Origin: Mesorhizobium sp. C432A
Lineage (GTDB): Bacteria > Pseudomonadota > Alphaproteobacteria > Rhizobiales > Rhizobiaceae
DNA length: 64,000 bases
Reading direction: 5' to 3'
NCBI RefSeq assembly: GCF_030323145.1
Contig: NZ_CP100470.1
Span: 5,063,001 to 5,127,000, forward strand
The notes under the pieces are model-generated. The model did no database searches, was not told the DNA's origin, and saw only the letters and a program-made list of their open reading frames with translations. Below are positions 62,659 to 64,000 of the stretch, one piece after another. The translations under genes were made by a program, and so were the position numbers. Position 1 is the first letter of the stretch, and the number at the start of each line of letters is the position of its first letter.

Positions 62659-63606
62659 ATGCAGCAATCACACGACCCCGCCAGCCTTGCCGAAATGGCC
62701 GCCTTTGCGGCCATCACCGAAGCGCGCTCCTTCACCAAGGCAGCGTTGCGCGTCGGGCGCGACTCGACGGTTCTGTCACGCCGCCTGCAATCGCTGGAGC
62801 AGCGGCTCGGCGTGCGGCTGCTGCACCGGACCACCCGAAGCGTATCGTTGACGGAGGCGGGAGCGGAGTTCCTGGTACGCGTCCGCGCCATCCTGGCCTC
62901 GGTAGACGAAGCCGAGGCTGCTGCTTCCGCGCATGCCAGCGGGACGCCGCGCGGCTTGCTGCGGCTGGCGCTGCCGGGAACCTTTGGGCGTATGTGGATC
63001 GGGCCGCTGTTGCCGCACTTTCTAGCGACGTTCCCGGATGTCCGCATCGAGGCCGAGTTCTCCAACCGGTTCGTCGATCTCGTTGCAGAGAACTTCGATG
63101 TCGCCGTCCGTCTCGGCGCGCTGGAGGACTCGCGCCTGGTGGCGCGCAAGATCGCGACACGGCGGCGGTTGCTGTGCGCTGCTCCCTCCTACCTCGCCCG
63201 CAGGGGCGCGCCGGAAGCGCCGGAAGCGCTGACCGAACACGCCTGCCTCGGCTTCTCCGGCTTCCAGACCTTTCCCACCTGGGAGATGACCGACAGTTCG
63301 GGCCGCCGCGTTAACGTCGAAGTCTCGGGGCCGATGGTTTGCGACGATGCCGAAGTGCTGGTCGAAGCCGCGGTGCAAGGCCTCGGCCTGATGATGAGCA
63401 CCGATTGGCTGGTCGGGCGCGAACTCGCCGACGGACGGCTGGTGCCGTTGCTGGAGGACTGGACGCTGGCCGACGAAGGCGCTGTCTATGTCGTCATGCC
63501 CTCGGCCAGGGGACAAGCCGCCAAGACACGCGCCTTCGCCGACTGGATCGGTAAGCGCTTCGCGCCGGAGCCGCCCTGGACGTCGAGGCCGGTCTCAAAG
63601 GCTTGA
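62659..63606 (+). CDS. LysR family transcriptional regulator
   Basis: 315 residues. The HTH (LAEMAAFAAITEARSFTKAA; LSRRLQSLEQRLGVRLLHRT) is followed by an effector domain with the signature of the large CrgA-like subgroup (LRLALPGTFGRMWIGPLLPH; NFDVAVRLGALEDS). It presumably regulates the divergent dehydrogenase gene in response to a small aldehyde, quinone or similar inducer. Unlike the LysR at 31067 its C-terminus has the normal length. Confidence 0.92.
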   Translation: MQQSHDPASLAEMAAFAAITEARSFTKAALRVGRDSTVLSRRLQSLEQRLGVRLLHRTTRSVSLTEAGAEFLVRVRAILASVDEAEAAASAHASGTPRGLLRLALPGTFGRMWIGPLLPHFLATFPDVRIEAEFSNRFVDLVAENFDVAVRLGALEDSRLVARKIATRRRLLCAAPSYLARRGAPEAPEALTEHACLGFSGFQTFPTWEMTDSSGRRVNVEVSGPMVCDDAEVLVEAAVQGLGLMMSTDWLVGRELADGRLVPLLEDWTLADEGAVYVVMPSARGQAAKTRAFADWIGKRFAPEPPWTSRPVSKA

Positions 63607-63697
63607 TCAATGGGGCGGGCCGGGGCTAAGACGGCATGCCGCTGTCGCGAGGCCTTTTGTCCTGTATGATCTCGTTGAATGTAGCTCGGAGGGGATC

Positions 63698-64000
63698 ATG
63701 CAAAGTGCATTGGCGAAGTTCATCATGGCAAGTTCCGTTCTGGCCGCGCTGCAAGCCGCGCAGCCGGCTTTTGCCGCGTCCTGCAACTGGAGCGCCAAGA
63801 TGGAAGAAGACGAAGGCGGCAGCGTGCTGACGGCTTCGGTGTGCGGCGGACCGAAGGCCGAGGCGCATCTGATGCTGGTCTGTTTCGACAAGCCGTTGCT
63901 GAGCTACGATCTGGGCGCGGCCGGCCAGCAGCTGGAGCCCGGCATCAGCGCTTCCTTCACCTTCAAGGGCGGTGACAAAAGCATGACCAAAAAGCTCGAC
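63698..64000 (+). CDS. secreted hypothetical protein (5' part)
   Basis: First 101 codons; continues beyond the right edge. GGAGGGGATC precedes the ATG. Signal peptide MQSALAKFIMASSVLAALQA with cleavage near AFAA, then a Cys-containing domain (SCNWSAKMEEDEGGSVLTAS; CGGPKAEAHLMLVCF). Probably periplasmic. No family recognised. Confidence 0.7.
   Translation, partial: MQSALAKFIMASSVLAALQAAQPAFAASCNWSAKMEEDEGGSVLTASVCGGPKAEAHLMLVCFDKPLLSYDLGAAGQQLEPGISASFTFKGGDKSMTKKLD

Overview
The window is a high-GC, densely coded chromosomal segment from an alphaproteobacterium, most likely a Mesorhizobium or close relative in the Rhizobiales. The reasons are the GC-rich codon use, many carbohydrate ABC transporters with LacI/ROK/LysR regulators, a Ku/LigD end-joining cluster, a GGAAC-type general-stress promoter, and a family of C-rich palindromic intergenic repeats (five composite copies plus short hairpins). 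No rRNA, tRNA, CRISPR array, insertion sequence or prophage was seen.

Layout. 1-4.5 kb: start of a sugar ABC ATPase coupled to a LacI repressor, then GFA, isochorismatase and amidase enzymes. 4.6-8.3 kb: a Sel1-repeat membrane protein interrupted by two compensating frameshifts, and a membrane-anchored WD40 protein. 8.4-15.3 kb: a repair block on the minus strand (exonuclease III, an alpha/beta hydrolase, a BRCT-like/HTH/TPR protein coupled to Ku, and LigD). 15.5-21.7 kb: a frameshifted aldo/keto reductase, a ribose-type ABC operon, an acetyltransferase. 21.9-30.9 kb: glutathione transferase, tagatose kinase with GatZ, a DUF922 protein, a four-gene carbohydrate ABC operon and an SDR lacking the usual catalytic pair. 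31-36.7 kb: LysR, a flavin monooxygenase, a decayed oxidoreductase, an HxlR/RibD-like divergent pair, a VOC protein, an MFS carrier. 36.7-44.4 kb: a cation/proton antiporter, a frameshifted DUF2270 gene behind a stress-type promoter, a PQ-loop protein, a beta-propeller, an HTH regulator, and a DUF899 gene behind two tandem promoter-like boxes. 44.4-50.7 kb: an alcohol dehydrogenase and a ROK-controlled SGNH hydrolase/ABC cluster with a fused permease-ATPase. 51-56.5 kb: a caspase-fold protein with Sel1 repeats plus a lipoprotein, and a three-part SARP/hydrolase/cyclase-like regulator. 56.5-64 kb: TetR with a perfect operator, a three-subunit molybdenum hydroxylase, a LysR/alcohol dehydrogenase pair and a truncated secreted protein.

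The main themes are uptake and breakdown of sugars and polyols, each with a local regulator whose likely operator can be read, and DNA double-strand-break repair. Four single-base frameshifts in three genes between 5.5 and 39.7 kb suggest either recent decay or base-level assembly errors, and they affect how those genes should be read.
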